A stretch of 64,000 nucleotides of DNA from Nereocystis luetkeana. Lineage: Eukaryota > Sar > Phaeophyceae > Laminariales > Laminariaceae. The stretch's first letter is position 1. Each line of letters starts with the position of its first letter. The notes below the pieces were generated by a model. That model ran no database searches and was not told the DNA's origin. It saw only the letters and a list, made by a program, of their open reading frames with translations. Shown one piece after another: positions 25,035 through 39,600 of this stretch. The DNA lies in the NCBI GenBank assembly GCA_031213475.1, contig JARUPZ010000035.1:733336-797335 (forward strand), read 5' to 3'. Both the position numbers and the translations under genes were made by a program.

Positions 25035-28000
25035 CTTTTGGCGTCTGGCACGACCTTCCATGGCAGAGTTGCATGACATCGCCTCACGTGAAAAGTCCGG
25101 ACACCTCACGCAGGACCTACCACTACTGTAAGTTGGATACTAAACGTTGATCTCCTGACTACAATGGTTGATTGCAAGGGGTCGTACGGCACAGGCGCAG
25201 CACGATCGTAGCGTTCGTACCTGCTGGGGGCTCACACTGCTGTGCCTTTGGACGGTTGATGAACTAAACGTATACTTTTTTCCGGTCGATGTTCGTGGGG
25301 CCTCCCAAAGGGGGGTTAACGTCGACAACTCTTATTTCACGCCGTATTCCAGCTTACGGTACGCGCGTAGGTGTACTGACTGACTTGCTCACATACACTA
25401 TACCTGGTATGTATTTTTCCTTTCGCTAGACGTTCTGCGTACATATCGTTTTTTGGGATGTATAGACTTCAAATGTTTTCAACTGCTGGTAATCGGCCTT
25501 TCGTTTTTTTTTCTTCCAGCTGCACGAAAACGTCATCGGATTTGTTTTTACTGTGCGTCACCCCCACCCCACGTCTGAATGCCTCCGATGAGAAACCTCG
25601 TACGAAAACCTACAGAAGCAGTTGACCTCCACAACACTCTTATACGTTGTATAAGTGCCTCATTGAAGCGAAGTTAGGTGTGCTGTGCTGCCGAGTCTTG
25701 TGGAAGCCGCCATGACCGTCGTCCGCGCTAACGTTTTATTGACTTGCTGGCCGCCACCACCGAATAGGCCGAACTTGCCGCCGGATCCAGGGAGATAAAC
25801 AAGCCGGCGGGGGTTGGGATGGGGAAGCAGACGGAAGCTGGCGATGACGATATCGATGCGGGGGCGGATGGTTCCCGTCAACGGCGACCGCTGTCGCGTG
25901 AGGGACCTGCAGTGGAGGTATCATATTACGTTCACACCGCAGACTTGTTCTATAGCACTGTCTGGCTGTCCTCGCGCTACATGTGCCGTACAGGACAAAA
26001 GTGTACGCAGCTTGATGTCGAGCGACGGGGGGTTTGCTAATTTGAAGGCGCCATAATAAAATGAGGGGCCCCCTTCGAGCCGTGTCAGAAGCGTCCAACG
26101 CATGATATATACACACGCTGTCCGCCAAAACGCACACAAGTTGACCACAACCACAAATAGCCTTATGCGCGAGTTTTTGTGACGAGGGGCTATGTATAGT
26201 TATCAGAACCCACGACGGACCCAAACCATAGGTATTGACGCGTGGTTACACACCATGGTTGATTCTGATTACGAATGCGTTCCCGCATCATGGCAACAGC
26301 TACACGATTCTAAAACTAATAGTAGCTATACCACTGCCGCGCTTGCCTGTTGGCCAAACTTTAGACCGTCGCAAGAAGCCCGGTGGTGGCGTGGTGTGTT
26401 AAGAAGAGACCCGAGCACGTAACGTAAGCGAAGCAGTACATAGTGGTCGACGGTAGCTCGGGGTTAACTGCTGGAGTACGTTTGAGTTGATCCATGTTCA
26501 CGGGGTTTTCTGACGCGGTTGTTTTTCTGCGCTATCTAGTGTCGCGGCTGCTTGTCCTCTGATCTCGACGATCGTCAGCAAAGCAGTCGCGCGACGAATT
26601 CGTAACGCGGTGCAGCTTCGATCCTTCCCCGCGGCGCTCACCAGAGAAAAATCCTCCCTTCCTGAAACTTAGTTACCCCGACCGAGCGCTTCAGAACTGG
26701 AACGTATCATGCCCTCCAACCGCACGCGCTAACCGGACCGTTGGTGTCACTCAAAGCACATGAAATCGCCCACCCACCCACCCACCCACCTCACTTCCCA
26801 AGTTAGCCGGCCACGTTCCAAGTCGCCTTTTCAGGTTTTCCGCTGATTCTAGCGTTCTTCTCCCCGTTCTTGTTTGCTACCACTCTGTCCAGAATTACAA
26901 GGACATTTTTATTAAATACTGATATACAAACGGTTCTAATACTTAGGGACATAGATGTATCTACAGGTACAAAGGTTATCTACCCCAAATGTTGACAAAA
27001 GTTGCGCTGTTCTTTTTTTCAATGTGACGCGTGTGTGCTTGTGCCTGTTTTTTTTTGCGGCCCTTCTCTCTCTCCCCTCGCTTTTTCTTTTGTTGTACAC
27101 GTAGGTTATCTCTCCCAAAACGTTGCTGATTGAATGCGACGCGGGCTCAGAAACGCTCGAGCGGGCGACGGTAACGCTACGCAACTCGGGCTCCACCGTG
27201 CTGTTCTTCTCCTGGTCGAGGGTACCCAGGGGAGAAACTATTGTCAGCGCTAACGGCGCCTCGAAAGACCGAGGTGCCGGCAGCAAATCCGGCAGCGGTT
27301 TCAGGGGTGCTTGTTCTGCTTTAGATGAAGGGGGTAGGGTGGTGGAGGGTGGGGGTGGGGGTACGCGGCATGCACTCGGGGACGCGAGCAGCAAGGTTGC
27401 CGCGACTCGGCACGCGACACTACAGGACCCGGGCGGTCGTTTCTTCTGCTATCAGGTGGGTTGCTGTACACAGCAGTATTCTTGATGTGATGAGGCAGTT
27501 GGCGGCGTCGGTTACGGGACGGAGTCAACTTGTTGGCCTGGCGCTAGAATTCCGTTCGTCGTACGGAAATTTCCATGTAGTGGCTTTCAGAGGGGAGCTT
27601 TACCAGCAGTATTTCGACACTATGGCTGAGGGTGACTGTGTGCAAGACGTATGAAACCATCGCTAACCCTAAGGCAATCAGACCCCATCATTCGGCTGGT
27701 TTAGTCCGTTGGTCTCGTACACAGTCAGTTTGTGCCAACCATAGTGAAGTAAGGGGCCAACTCAACTGGACGTTCACGAAGGTCAAAACCACAGACCGGT
27801 CGGGGGCGACGAGGTCGCCTACTTTTGTGAAGTAAATTAGCTCAGTTAGGGTCTGAGGGTCACACAATCCAAGCAGCAGCTGTGTAGCCAGCCGGCGGCA
27901 CTGTTCTAGCAAAGGCCTCATAGATTTGTCCGCTTGGTCGCTATTGACTTGCCCACATATATAATATATTGGAACGAAAAGTCCTCCATCCCGCGAAACG

Positions 28001-31000
28001 CCACCCTACGACTAATCCCGGAAATTCCTTCGTCGCTTAAAACGTTTGAGAATCCAGAGAAAAAAATCGACTGCGAAAAACAAACACGCTTGCAGCATGT
28101 GGTCACTCCTTTCGAAGTTGGGGGGATGAGACCAATTTGGTGTCCGAGCTATGATAAGATGCAAAGGAGGTTGAACGGCACGAGGGGGGCGCAGCATTAC
28201 TTTCTCGTGCTGCTACGCGCTTTCTAGCTCACACCAACACTATAGTACGATGTACTCGTAGGCGGTTGCTTAAGATCAAACTTGTCATCTTGTTTTGGTC
28301 GAGATCACTAAATGTTGACCAAAAAGTGTTGTTAACCTCTTTAGGACTGCAGCCCCTTTTGGGGGGACAACTACTTAAAATTTGAGTGGTTTGTCCCCAA
28401 AACGGGACTGCAGTTCTAAAACGGTCATTGACCTCGGTCTGTCTTAAACGGTTCCTTCTCCTCCCCCCCCCCCCCCCCTCTCTAAACAAAGACGAAAGGA
28501 ACCCTCTTGCCGGGTGAGACAGCGACGACATCGTTCTCCTTCAAGAGCGTTGAGTCGGGCGTTTTCAGCGACCGCTGGCGACTTGAGACTGCCCCACCGG
28601 CGCCGTTCGTCTTCACGGCACCGCCACTACCAACCCCCGCTGCACATCACGGGGAGTCGCCGCTTTTTACAGACAGCGATCATCCCGGTCACCCAGCACT
28701 CGATCGCCGTCTCACACCCGGTGTTCCCGTGTCGAACGCCTTCCCTGGAGGAAATGGCAGCGGCGGCGCCAATCATGGGGTTACCAGAGGAGATACCGCC
28801 GGCGTGGGTCTCTTGGTGGGGGCAACGGCGGGCCCCGGTGCTTCTAGAAGTAGAAACCAGGACGAAGAGAGGGGCGGCGACGGTGGTGGTGGTGGTGGTG
28901 GTGGTGGTGGTGGAACAATAATCGACGATAGGGGAGAAGAAGAGGCTTCGACAGGAGGCAGTGCGGAGGTGGGCTTGCGGGGGGTGGCGGTGGCGCTGGA
29001 CACAAGGGAGCACGCGAGGAATAGGCTGTCGGAGGGGATCGGCAGGGGGATTTTCGTGAAAAAAGTGGAGGAGATTGTGAGAGAGGTGGTGCGAGGCGTC
29101 CGGACACCGATTCGAGAGAAAGAGGTACGCACTGCTGCAGCTACAGCTTGCGTTTTTTTTACGCTGTGAAACGCCGTGTGACAGTCGACCAGACGCCCTC
29201 ACAGGAACTGCTGACGTTGTGTTTGGGATGTGTGTTCCGTAGGAGACGTATGGTTCCACTAAATCCGAAATGGTTGCCACAGCTCGCGGAAGCCTTGCGG
29301 CATACCTGGTGGCAGCCGCTCTAAGAAAACCATGAGACGGTGAACAGAGGATATTTTGACTAAGAGCATCGTTTGGATGACTGCCCTGCCTCAAGTAAAA
29401 AAATAACCTAGCTTTGAGAGGATGGCGGAGAAGGGTTCGGAAAGTTAAAATTTTCGTGAAAATTGACTTTAACGTTTAAACGGTACCAGGTGCATGACTA
29501 CGCGCTAGTTACGGTCTGGTCTGCCAGGATTCACCGATGCTTGTTAGCAGTCTTGGTGATCCAGAACGGCGTCGACATAACGATGTAACTATCAAGACTG
29601 TTGTTTGATTTGCTTGTGGTAGGACGTGTTCCAACCCTCCAACAAACTGAGCCTGTAATTGAAAAAAACGAAACAAGTGGATACCCCCTCAACACCACCG
29701 CCGACTTTCATTTGTCTTTATTTGTCTTCCCAGATACGACGTCGACAGCGGAAGGCGTTCCTCGCGACGAACTCAGAGCGTGGCTTGTACTTCACGCCTC
29801 GACTTTACGACGGCTTCATGTCGCTCTTGCAGAAGGCTAAGGCAACCGCCCTCGCCGCCAAAGCAGGCTACTACGACGGCAACGAGAGCAATGAGGGTGA
29901 GGGGAACGATAAGACGACAGCGACAGAGATCGGGGTAGATGGTGGAAGGCGATCGAACGAGACGAATAGCGCCGCCGCCGCCGCCCCAAACATGAAACCG
30001 ACACAGAACATGAAACATAAGAATGAGGAGGACCTTGAGGACGGAAGTGGTGACGGCGAGCGCTCGTCGTGCTCCACGCACCCGGCAAGCGATCGATCGC
30101 TCGGTGGCAACGGCGACGAAGATGACGACGACGACACCCGACGAACCGGAAGCGACACCAGCAACATTTCACACGGGGGATACCGGAGCGATAAATTAGG
30201 ACAAGCAAGGGGAGACGGGAAAAGTGCGGTGGATGGCGACGCCACTTTCCAAGCGGGGAGCAGCAGCCACGCACCTGAAGAAAGGGTCCTTGAAGAGTCA
30301 AGGCCGGGAGGAGATTTAGAAGCGCGGCAGGAAGCAGGAGGTTATGGGGCACGGTCGACGACGGAAGGGCTTGGGGATAACAACAACAACAACGACGAGG
30401 ACGAAAGAGAGTCGACTGAGCGTCTTAGGACCCTCAGGGATATGCTGCAGAGGCTCGACTGCGAGGAGTGGGACGGGGCGGTAGACACTGTACTGAACGT
30501 CATCGAGGATCTAAGCTCCTGGGTCCCACCGCCTGCCTCTCCCGACGAGTCTCCGCTGGCCCAAAACCACCAAAACGGTGCAGGTCCTGGACTAGACGAG
30601 AGCAGCCTTAGCCTAGGGGTGGATGCGCTCCTTCGGAGCGACGATGGCGTGGACAATCATGAGGCGAGCGGTCGCGACGGTGGATCGGGAGAAGAAGACG
30701 ACCCGGAACGAGAGGGCGAGGATGACGATGAAGACGAGGAGGAAGAGGAAGGGGAGGAAGAGGAGGAAGGGGGTACGGACACGGACGCAGAGAGCAAAGG
30801 AGAGGGCGAAGACGAGGACGACGACGACAACTACTACGGCGAAAAAGAAGAGGAGGAGGAGGAGGAGGAGGAGGAGAAGAGACACCCTCTACTTCGCGAG
30901 CAGAAGGCACTGCGGGCGCAGTGGCGTCGGCTGGTGTTGGACGCCCAGCTCGAGCCCGAGACGGACTGCCGTGCGTTCATGCGCGAGGAGGTTGGCGTTA

Positions 31001-32265
31001 TGATGGACGGCATCATCGATGCGATGGAAGCAGTGCGACGAGAAACTGGGAAGGCGGTGGGCGGGGAAGGAACACCTCGAGGAAATATTTTGGGGTACGA
31101 CGAGGTAAGATTTTTTATGTATAGGAACTCGATATGTGTTCTTCGGCGCCTCGAAAAGCGCGGCAGGTCTATTGGTTTGCCTTGCATTTTCCTGTAAATA
31201 ACGCGCAGGTCCACAATGTTGTGCCACAGGACCGATAGTATCCATGCACATGGCAGAGAAATATGCCCTTAGTTGGCAAATCATTCCAGCACGCTCCCGT
31301 GAGTTACGAAAAGGAGGTTGGCTGGACAAGTAGGCCAAAGAAATGGATGAGATGGAACAAAAAAAGTGGACCGAAAAGTTGGACATGCTCAGGTGAGGAT
31401 GACAACTCATGCATACTTCGTTTGGTACGGATATCTACATATAATATGTTAACACGGTTGACGACCGACACACCCTCACACAATTTTCCACAGGATTCGA
31501 TTAAGACGTGGGCAGCAGCCTGTCCGGTTGATTTTTCTGCAGACGACGAGGGTGGGCCCCAGGCACGAGCGGCAGCGGCAGTAAAGGCTGGAAACCCCCA
31601 GTCCGGCTTCCTGGCGCTTGCATACGGCGCAGTCTCGTCCACGGTCGCTGCTACCGCTGAGAAATTCGAAGACAAAGTTTTGGCCGACGAGGCCGAACGC
31701 AAGGCCGCTGCCGCGTCGGCACGCCGCACCACGGTGCTAGAGGGCCCGGACTGTCTCGGCAGTGGCGGCTGTGACGACGGGGGGTGTACCCCTGCTCCTT
31801 CGCTTTCTAGATTGACCGCGTTGAGATACGAAGACATCGAGGGCAGGCGCCTTATTCTGCACGCCGACCTGTGTGGCAGAGCGAAGGGGGACGCTAGCAG
31901 CAGCACCACCACCGGGGGAGGCGGCGACGGGCAACAGCTGTTCTCGGAAGCGGTGCAGGTGGTCGTAGAGCAGGTGCGAGAGATGCTGTCGGCCAACCCC
32001 GCAGTGGTGGCGATCGTTTCAGAGTTGGCACCTTCGGTGACGACTGCTGTCACTGTCACTGCCACTGCCACGTCGGACGAGGCCCCGCCTCCATCCCCTC
32101 TGGGGTTGCTTCTGCCAGAAATGGGACCCTCGCCGCCGTCGCACACCGGCACAGAGGTGGCCGCGTCCTCCCTGCGCGCCACCGCTGCCACCGTATCAAC
32201 CCTTCTTGGCATGGAAGTAGACTTCTATGACAGCGTACCCGATCTGGCAGTGGCGCTGGAACAGT

Positions 32266-32305
<40 letters not shown>

Positions 32306-35300
32306 CAGTTGGGCGGCGTCTTTTGGGGCGAGAGTTATGATGGTCGAGAGGCTAGGCGCACCGGGTGTTGTGCCGGCTCCACCGGCAGAGGAGCCCGTCC
32401 TGAGCGACGACGAGGAGGAGCGACTGCCAGACTTTGGGTGGGGTGGGGAAGGTATAATTACCGAAGACATGGATTCAGATTATATTTGTTGATAATTGTT
32501 TGGGGGGTAGTCGTACGTGTTAAAAAATGACTGCTATTTCGAGGGAACATAGTAACCAGTTGTGGATTATAACAATAGAGGCATGCATTTTTTTTTGTGC
32601 TCCTATGCACGTGGGTTTATTATTTGTGTGGCACCCCGTAACAGCTGAACGCTTTTTTCAATCGTCATCGCTCGAGATCCTCGTTAGTCGTTGCAAGGTG
32701 TGGCACTACAAAAGCAAGTGTCGGGGGGCACAGGCAGTGATTTGGAAATCTGATTATAGGAGTGGATCGGCTGCGCGAGTGTTAGCCTGTGACACTGCAG
32801 CACGCTCAAATTATGACGCTACATATATAGAAGAAAGGTGTCTGGAAGTTTTGGCTAGATAAACTCACATTCCGACGGCATTGCATAACAAGCCGTGCCC
32901 TGCCTCTCAAAACAACGACCACCGCAAGACATGATGAACGATGCGTTCATCCGATGCATCGCGTCGATAGGACAACGGAACCTCGCGCGCTCCACGAACC
33001 CATTTTATTGCGCCGTCCCCCACACTCATACCTTGTACACAAAACGCCGCTGACTGCGACCTGTTCCGTCTTTCCAGAGGCCGAAGCGGCCGCGGATCAT
33101 ATCAAGGAGGTGGAGGCGGCGCGCCTGGCGATCGACGGCCCCGGAGAGGGAGACCTTGGCGCCATGCTCGCGGGAGTGGTGGACGTTGTGGTGTTGGATG
33201 CACCCCGGATGCTGTACGAGCCGCGAAGAGGGCTGCCGTGGGGCCCAACGCCGACGACAGGCCTCACGGTCGCTGGAACCGGTGAAACAACCGACCTTTC
33301 GTGTTCGATACCCGGGGAATTAGATTTTCGTGGTGATAGGCAGGGGTTGTCGTTGTTATTATTGTTTTCACAGTAACTCATCGACAAAATCTAGTCTGTG
33401 GTCACAGGACAGGTTCAAAACCTGACACAGGGTTGTATGAAGCCATTTTCGTTCTGGCTTGGCAGAGTGGTGACGAAGATCGTGACAATGCTCTTGGTGC
33501 AGGTGCTATCCTCCGTTTACCCAGCAGTAGTGTTTTGGCCATGGGATTTGCAGGCTGAAGGCGTTAGGGATTTTGCTGGGAGATTTTACCAAGTGCGGTA
33601 AATAAATACCTGGTATGTGATCGTCGACTGACCCCGCCCTTTGCTGATGCTCCGCGCAAACCTGGAACGTTTAGCTCGGGTTGATAAACAGATGTGAGGT
33701 CAGCGACCTTTCGTACCCCACACCCACAGAACTCTGGCAATGCGTGACGCCCTTCCATGTCACAAAAAGCGCACCGAGTACCCTCCCCGACCTCCTCTCT
33801 AAACGCACGCTTACACCTGCTACGTGCTTCTCTCATTCATCCATGCAAGGTCTCCACGGAGACCTCACTGCTATGGCATACCTCGCCGAGTCTCCAGACA
33901 GACCGCTGCTAGCGATCGTTGGTGGCGGCAGGCTGGAGCCGAGAATAAAGCTTATCGATGGCCTCCTGGACCTTGTCGACAACCTAGCAATCGGCGGGGG
34001 CTTGGCCGCCACCTTCATAGCGGCCGCAGATGTTGGCGGCCATATCAGCGTCGATTGTGGCACGATCGGCGATGGTGGCGGCGGTGGAGAGCGGAGGAAG
34101 CTCCGACGGGGTCCGGGTGGGGTGGGGCGGCCTCGCGACCCCCCCGACGTGCTGGAGGCGGCGAGAAGGTTGTTGGTCAAGGCTCGAAAGCGGGGGGTAG
34201 AGGTGAGATTTGCTACTTGGGTTGGGCTGGAAGAGGTCCAACAGAGACGGTAGCGATTGGTTGGCCCCGTAATGTATTTCAACGCCGTTCCCTGCCCTCG
34301 TTTGTTTGACGAAAAAAAAACCCGGCAGCGTCGAGAATACTGTGATGGTGCTGCTGTGCGGTGCAGCCATAAGCTTGATCATGTGCAACATACTTATACC
34401 CCGCACGCCGCCCCCGTTGTATGCCAATCGGCAGTGTATACAACCCGCCGCGGCGTTGCGATCAAACTGTGGTATCCTCTCTGTGTGATATTCCGCAATG
34501 TTAAACCCAACACGTTCGATCGGTTTAACTTTCATTAAACCCCACAGTTCGGACAGGCGGGCGGGCTTTTCCAAGGGGGAAAGCCGTCCGTGTAGCGCTT
34601 GTGTACATTTGCTGTCGGCATGCAACTTTCCCGGTGTATGTTTGACTGTTGGGTCGTGTGACTGTAAAGCGATTGCCCATCCTGTCAACAAGTAGGATGC
34701 ATTTGCGTTGAGCCGCTTCAAGATTATAATCCTACGGTCACGCATGCTGTTGGATGTGGCTTGCATCGAGCGTATACAAGATTTCTCAGCCTCAAGGTGA
34801 CGAGTGATGCTGGGGTGTATCTTGCATAGAGAATAAACAAGCTTTCTCAGTCTTAAAAATGCTGACCACGAGCACTATTGGGTATATAGAGATACGTACT
34901 TGTTTTCCCATCGATCTTGGACGTAAATTTTGCATCGAGTATAACGTGCACAAGATTCTCAGTCTCCTAAAGGCTGGCCACGAATGGCTGACGCACATAC
35001 ACAAAACCTGCAGGTCATTCTCCCGTCCGACTTCGTGGTCGGTGACCTCGAGGTAGACGAACACGGTCCCCTACCCGGGCAAGCCCTACCCGGCGACGAC
35101 GATGAGGAGAACGAAGCCGGCCAAGAAGAGGGTGAAGTCGTTGCCGTCGACAGCCATAGCAATAAACGCAGCAGCGTTCAAGAGATCGCTTCGGCGGATG
35201 GTAAGCCGCCTGGCACTGCTGGCGGTGGCAGCGGTGGCGGCGGCGATGCTGTATCATCAAATACCGGTGGTGGCGGTGGCGGCGGCAGCAACGAGGCGGG

Positions 35301-36635
35301 AGCGCAAGATGTCGAGCCGGAAGACCCTGCGATGGGCTTTGAGTACGACGGAGAGGTGATCAAACATTGTGCAGAATTAAGCGTCTCGCCGAAACTCTTT
35401 GGCCAATGTGCCGAGGTTTAAGTGTAAGGGTTTGTAGTACTGCCGTACCTAGCTGACGAGCACACACCGGGGGAGGGAGTGGGGGGGGGGGGGGGGGTCG
35501 TGTAGGAAGTGTGTGACGTCGAATGTATTTCTGGGTAATTTGTTTGTTCGAGTTTGTTCTTCTCGAGGGCTAAGCGTCGCCGTTCATGCCCTTCAGAGGC
35601 AAGGGTGGTGCTACTCGTGCACGCGAATGCACCGTAAACAATCAAGCTATGCACACGCATGCAGCATGCCGGGGATACCATCGCCAGACGGGTTGTTTCA
35701 CTTGTCCCTCTTGCAACAGCTACACCCCGTACCTCGCGACCGACTTCCGATGGCAGTCTTCTCCCTTTGCTAACTTTCGCATACTTAAAAAACAAGAAAA
35801 AAAACGGAAAAGACATTCAGCTGGGAGATCGAAAAATTCCTCGAATCATTTATATATAATCATGTACGAATATATTATATGGGGGGATACAGTACTCAGA
35901 CCCAAACACCCCTCTGGGAATGCACGTTTAGACATCCCTCTGAAGACGAAGCGGCCCTTCTGTTTCCGCCCAGATTGGTTATCCTTTATATATATATAGG
36001 GGGATATGCCGTTTTTGAGTCCATCTTGGGTTCCGCTTACTATATTAGCCCCTCCCGTAACAGCGAGAGGTCAGCGAGACACCTTTAAAGTAGTTGCGTT
36101 TCCGTCGCTTCCCGTTCTCTGCTCACCCCCGCGCTTCCCTTAAAAAAACTTCCGTCCCCCTCCCTAAGTGCGCGACTGGTCAACGACCTGCAGTCACCGC
36201 GAGGAAAAAAAAACGCGCAACTTGTTTTTTGCCCGCCTCACCCCCCTGATTCAGCTGCCCGGTAACGCCTTTGCCCGTCATCGCCGTCGTCTTCTTCTTT
36301 CGTCTCCGCCTACAGACTATGGACGCTACTCTTAAGGACGGTGTCCCTAAGGGTTTCCACGCCATGGATGTTGGGCCACAGACCGCCGCTGCTCTCAGGG
36401 TAAGCAAGCACCGTGCGGCCGGAGTATACATATACAGCAAGCCATACTAGCAAGCCGTGTACTTTTTGCCGCAGGGTAATCCTCACGCTTTTATGGGTAC
36501 CCCTCGCTTTGCAGCCGCAAGCAGTACGTATCACCCGTTTTTCGCGGTAACTCCACACTACTACGTACACCTGCCCCGCGTTTTAGTCGCATACCAGGTA
36601 GGTCCTGTACGTACGTTTCCAGTAGAACAATAAAT

Positions 36636-36678
<43 letters not shown>

Positions 36679-39600
36679 GCAGCAGCACAACAAGCAGAAG
36701 AGCAGTAAGTGGCAGCGATTCTCTGACCGTGGTCTACCTCTTAAAAAGCAATCGGGTCGCCCCAAGGCCATGATATGGTATGGGGGGGTGTACCCCTCTC
36801 CCCTCTTCACAATCCCATGGTGATGCTTGTGGCGGAACATATACCTGGTATGCACAAAATATTACCAGGGACGTACGTAAGACGAAGCAAGTAAATTGGT
36901 TGATTATTAATAGACACTCCCCGAGAGTGGCCCTGGGCGGCTGAAAAAAAATGTGCCCAACATGGCGCAAAAGTGCCCCCCTACGTACACCCTCCGACGT
37001 ACACGTACACAGGAAAGGGGGGTAAGATAAAGCAATAGGTTTCTGTGCAATATGCGGAAAAGACGTATCGAGCGCCCAAAGATTGGAGGTGTCTCTACTA
37101 CTAGGAGTATAGGAACGGCGGTGCTCCATCTCGAGAGGGATGCGTGGTTAATGGTCAAATGATAAAGGAAAGCAACAATTGAGCATGCCCCGCCGCTCCC
37201 CCCCCCCGTCCCGGCATTGTAGGGGTGCGAGGGTGTATGGTCATACGACTACGGCCATGCATGAGATCGAGTACACCCCCCCTCCCCACCCCACCGTAGA
37301 TTGGTCTGGTCGTCTGACACTAGATTCTACGGCTACACCAGATTTCTAGAATTAAGAAAGTTCATCCGGAGCTGTCATTCGATGCAAGAAAGCGCACCTC
37401 ACAAGTGGTTCTCAGTAAAATTACCTTTTTTGTGCGAGTCGCTGAACACCTCACAGAGCGCTTCGCGCTTGGCGCAAGCAGAGTCTGTCTGGTCGGTGAA
37501 AACCTGACGTGAGGTCCGTCCCGGCATTGCAAGGATACGAGGGTTTATGGTCATACGACGACGGCCATGCACGAGATCGAGTACATCTCTCCCCCCCCGC
37601 CGCTGCCGCCGCCGTCGCGCGCATCTTTTCGGCCTCGTTTCCCCGTTCCTCCCACCAACCACCGCTTTTGCTCCATCAGGGTGCCGTTGGGCGTGCCCGC
37701 TCTATCCTTTGGCACGGAATGCTCGGCGTGGCAGAGTGCTCGGCGTTCCAGCTTGGAACGAGGGAGGTTCTGGAAGCTGCGACGTCGGCGCACGACAGCG
37801 ACGACGCGCGCGAGGCGGGGACGTCGCCGGTCGTAATACTATGCGGAAGGTAAAGGAGAAAACGGAGAAAATCATCACTCTCCCCTATTTTTTTGTCGAG
37901 GGATCCAAAAGATTTCACACAATAAACGAGTTGTTGTGTAAACAGGCAGGGTCTGTGCGTATGTTTATATTGACATACCCAACCCAGGAAAACACACGTG
38001 TGCTACGAGTACACAGATCACGCAGGTTTTTACGGCTCCCACCCGGCAGCATGAGCTAGGCCATACAGATCATACAGTCAGAAGCATATCCGGGCTGAAA
38101 GATCTAGATCATGAACTGCTGTGGGGATGATTTGTAGATGATCTGTCCGAGCTGTGCGAGCTGTGGAAACTTTGATCTACGTACGGTTAGGGCGGTGTGG
38201 TAATTTTCGTACTCATAGCATCGCGGGCGATCGTCCGTCCGAATGTGTAATATATACTCGTACCTTTGCGTACGTATTTTGCCGGTATTCGGTATTTGCT
38301 GCGTGTTCTCGGTGTTTGCTGTGTGCATTCGGTATTTTACCGGTATTCGGTACTTGCTTTTCGTATTCGGTATTTGCTGTGTATCGTAATGGAATTTTGT
38401 GCTGTTTTATGTGGTGGTGCTACTGTACTAAGTGCGTCTGGCGTTCTTGTTTGGCTCCTCACTATTACGGGGGACCATAGTTAATAGGACTAAATATTGT
38501 TAGTAAAAATGGTCAAATATATACCTGGTACGGTTTTATGTATACCATAGGTCCTATGAACTATGCCCCCCCGTAATAATAGATGCCGACGACGAAAACG
38601 CGGTCTGTATTCGCCACGCCCCTTGATAACTTGCACATTTTCTATTTTTCTTTTCCCTTCATTATTTTGTTTTCCTTCCATCCCATTTATTTTCTTCACA
38701 CCCCTTTTTTTTTCTCCCCCTCCTCAGTACGGTACGTACGTGCCTTTCATTTTTTGCCGCGAGAAGGGTTCGGCACTTTCTGCTCTCGTCGACTTGCGTC
38801 TAATTGTGCTGTCCTCTTCCCTTTAACCTCCCTTTGAGAACTACAAACTGCACCCACGGTTTTTTGGTGGCAAAGGCACTTGGGATTGGTGTGGGGTCAT
38901 TGTTTTTGGCAGCAGCTAATTCACCCTTTCAGTACTGCAGTCCCGTTACGGGGACAAACCGCTCAACTTCCACGTAATTTGTCCGCAAGATGGGTCTGCG
39001 GTACTAAAAGGGTCGATTGTGGCACGCCTCGGGCAGATGATCGATTCACACTTCCTTCATCATCTATACTGTACAAGTTTCAGCGCGGACGAGAGTCCTG
39101 GTCTGTGTGATCCACTGCATGTAGCTTATGTTGCCAGAATGGAAGCCGAATATCCTGCTTTTATGATCTGTTGATGGAACGTGTTTCGTGGAGGACATAT
39201 TTTGGGGAAGGTTCGTAGAACGGTCATCGCACACGTACCCATGGAAGCTACGCAAGGAGTGGTATCAACATCTGAGAATCTTTCCGGGGACCGAGAGAAC
39301 TCGGCATAACTCGGCTTAATAACCCGAGCCCCCTTGAAGTCGACGTGGGGCTTGTTTCACCGTCGTAACCTCACTCGATCTCTGTCTTCTCCACGCCGCT
39401 ACTCCCAACGTGGAGGACTCTCTCCGTGCCCTAAAATAGAAGAAAGGAAACGCTCAACCTTCGGTAGCTAGTCGAAGCAAACCACATCACTGGGGACCTT
39501 TGTGACCCTACGAAAGTAGGGAGGATATAGTTTCCTGGGTCGGATCTTCTGTGATTACTAAGATACAGACCCAGAACAACATATCATAAGCGACGGGTTT

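Noticed and set aside
28627-29394. 255-codon minus-strand ORF with poly-Thr/His
   Set aside because: It is the shadow of fusion exon 8 and its GGT repeat; the plus-strand frame has family motifs.
31304-32212. 302-codon minus-strand ORF
   Set aside because: It is a shadow of exon 10, whose plus frame aligns with PGK.
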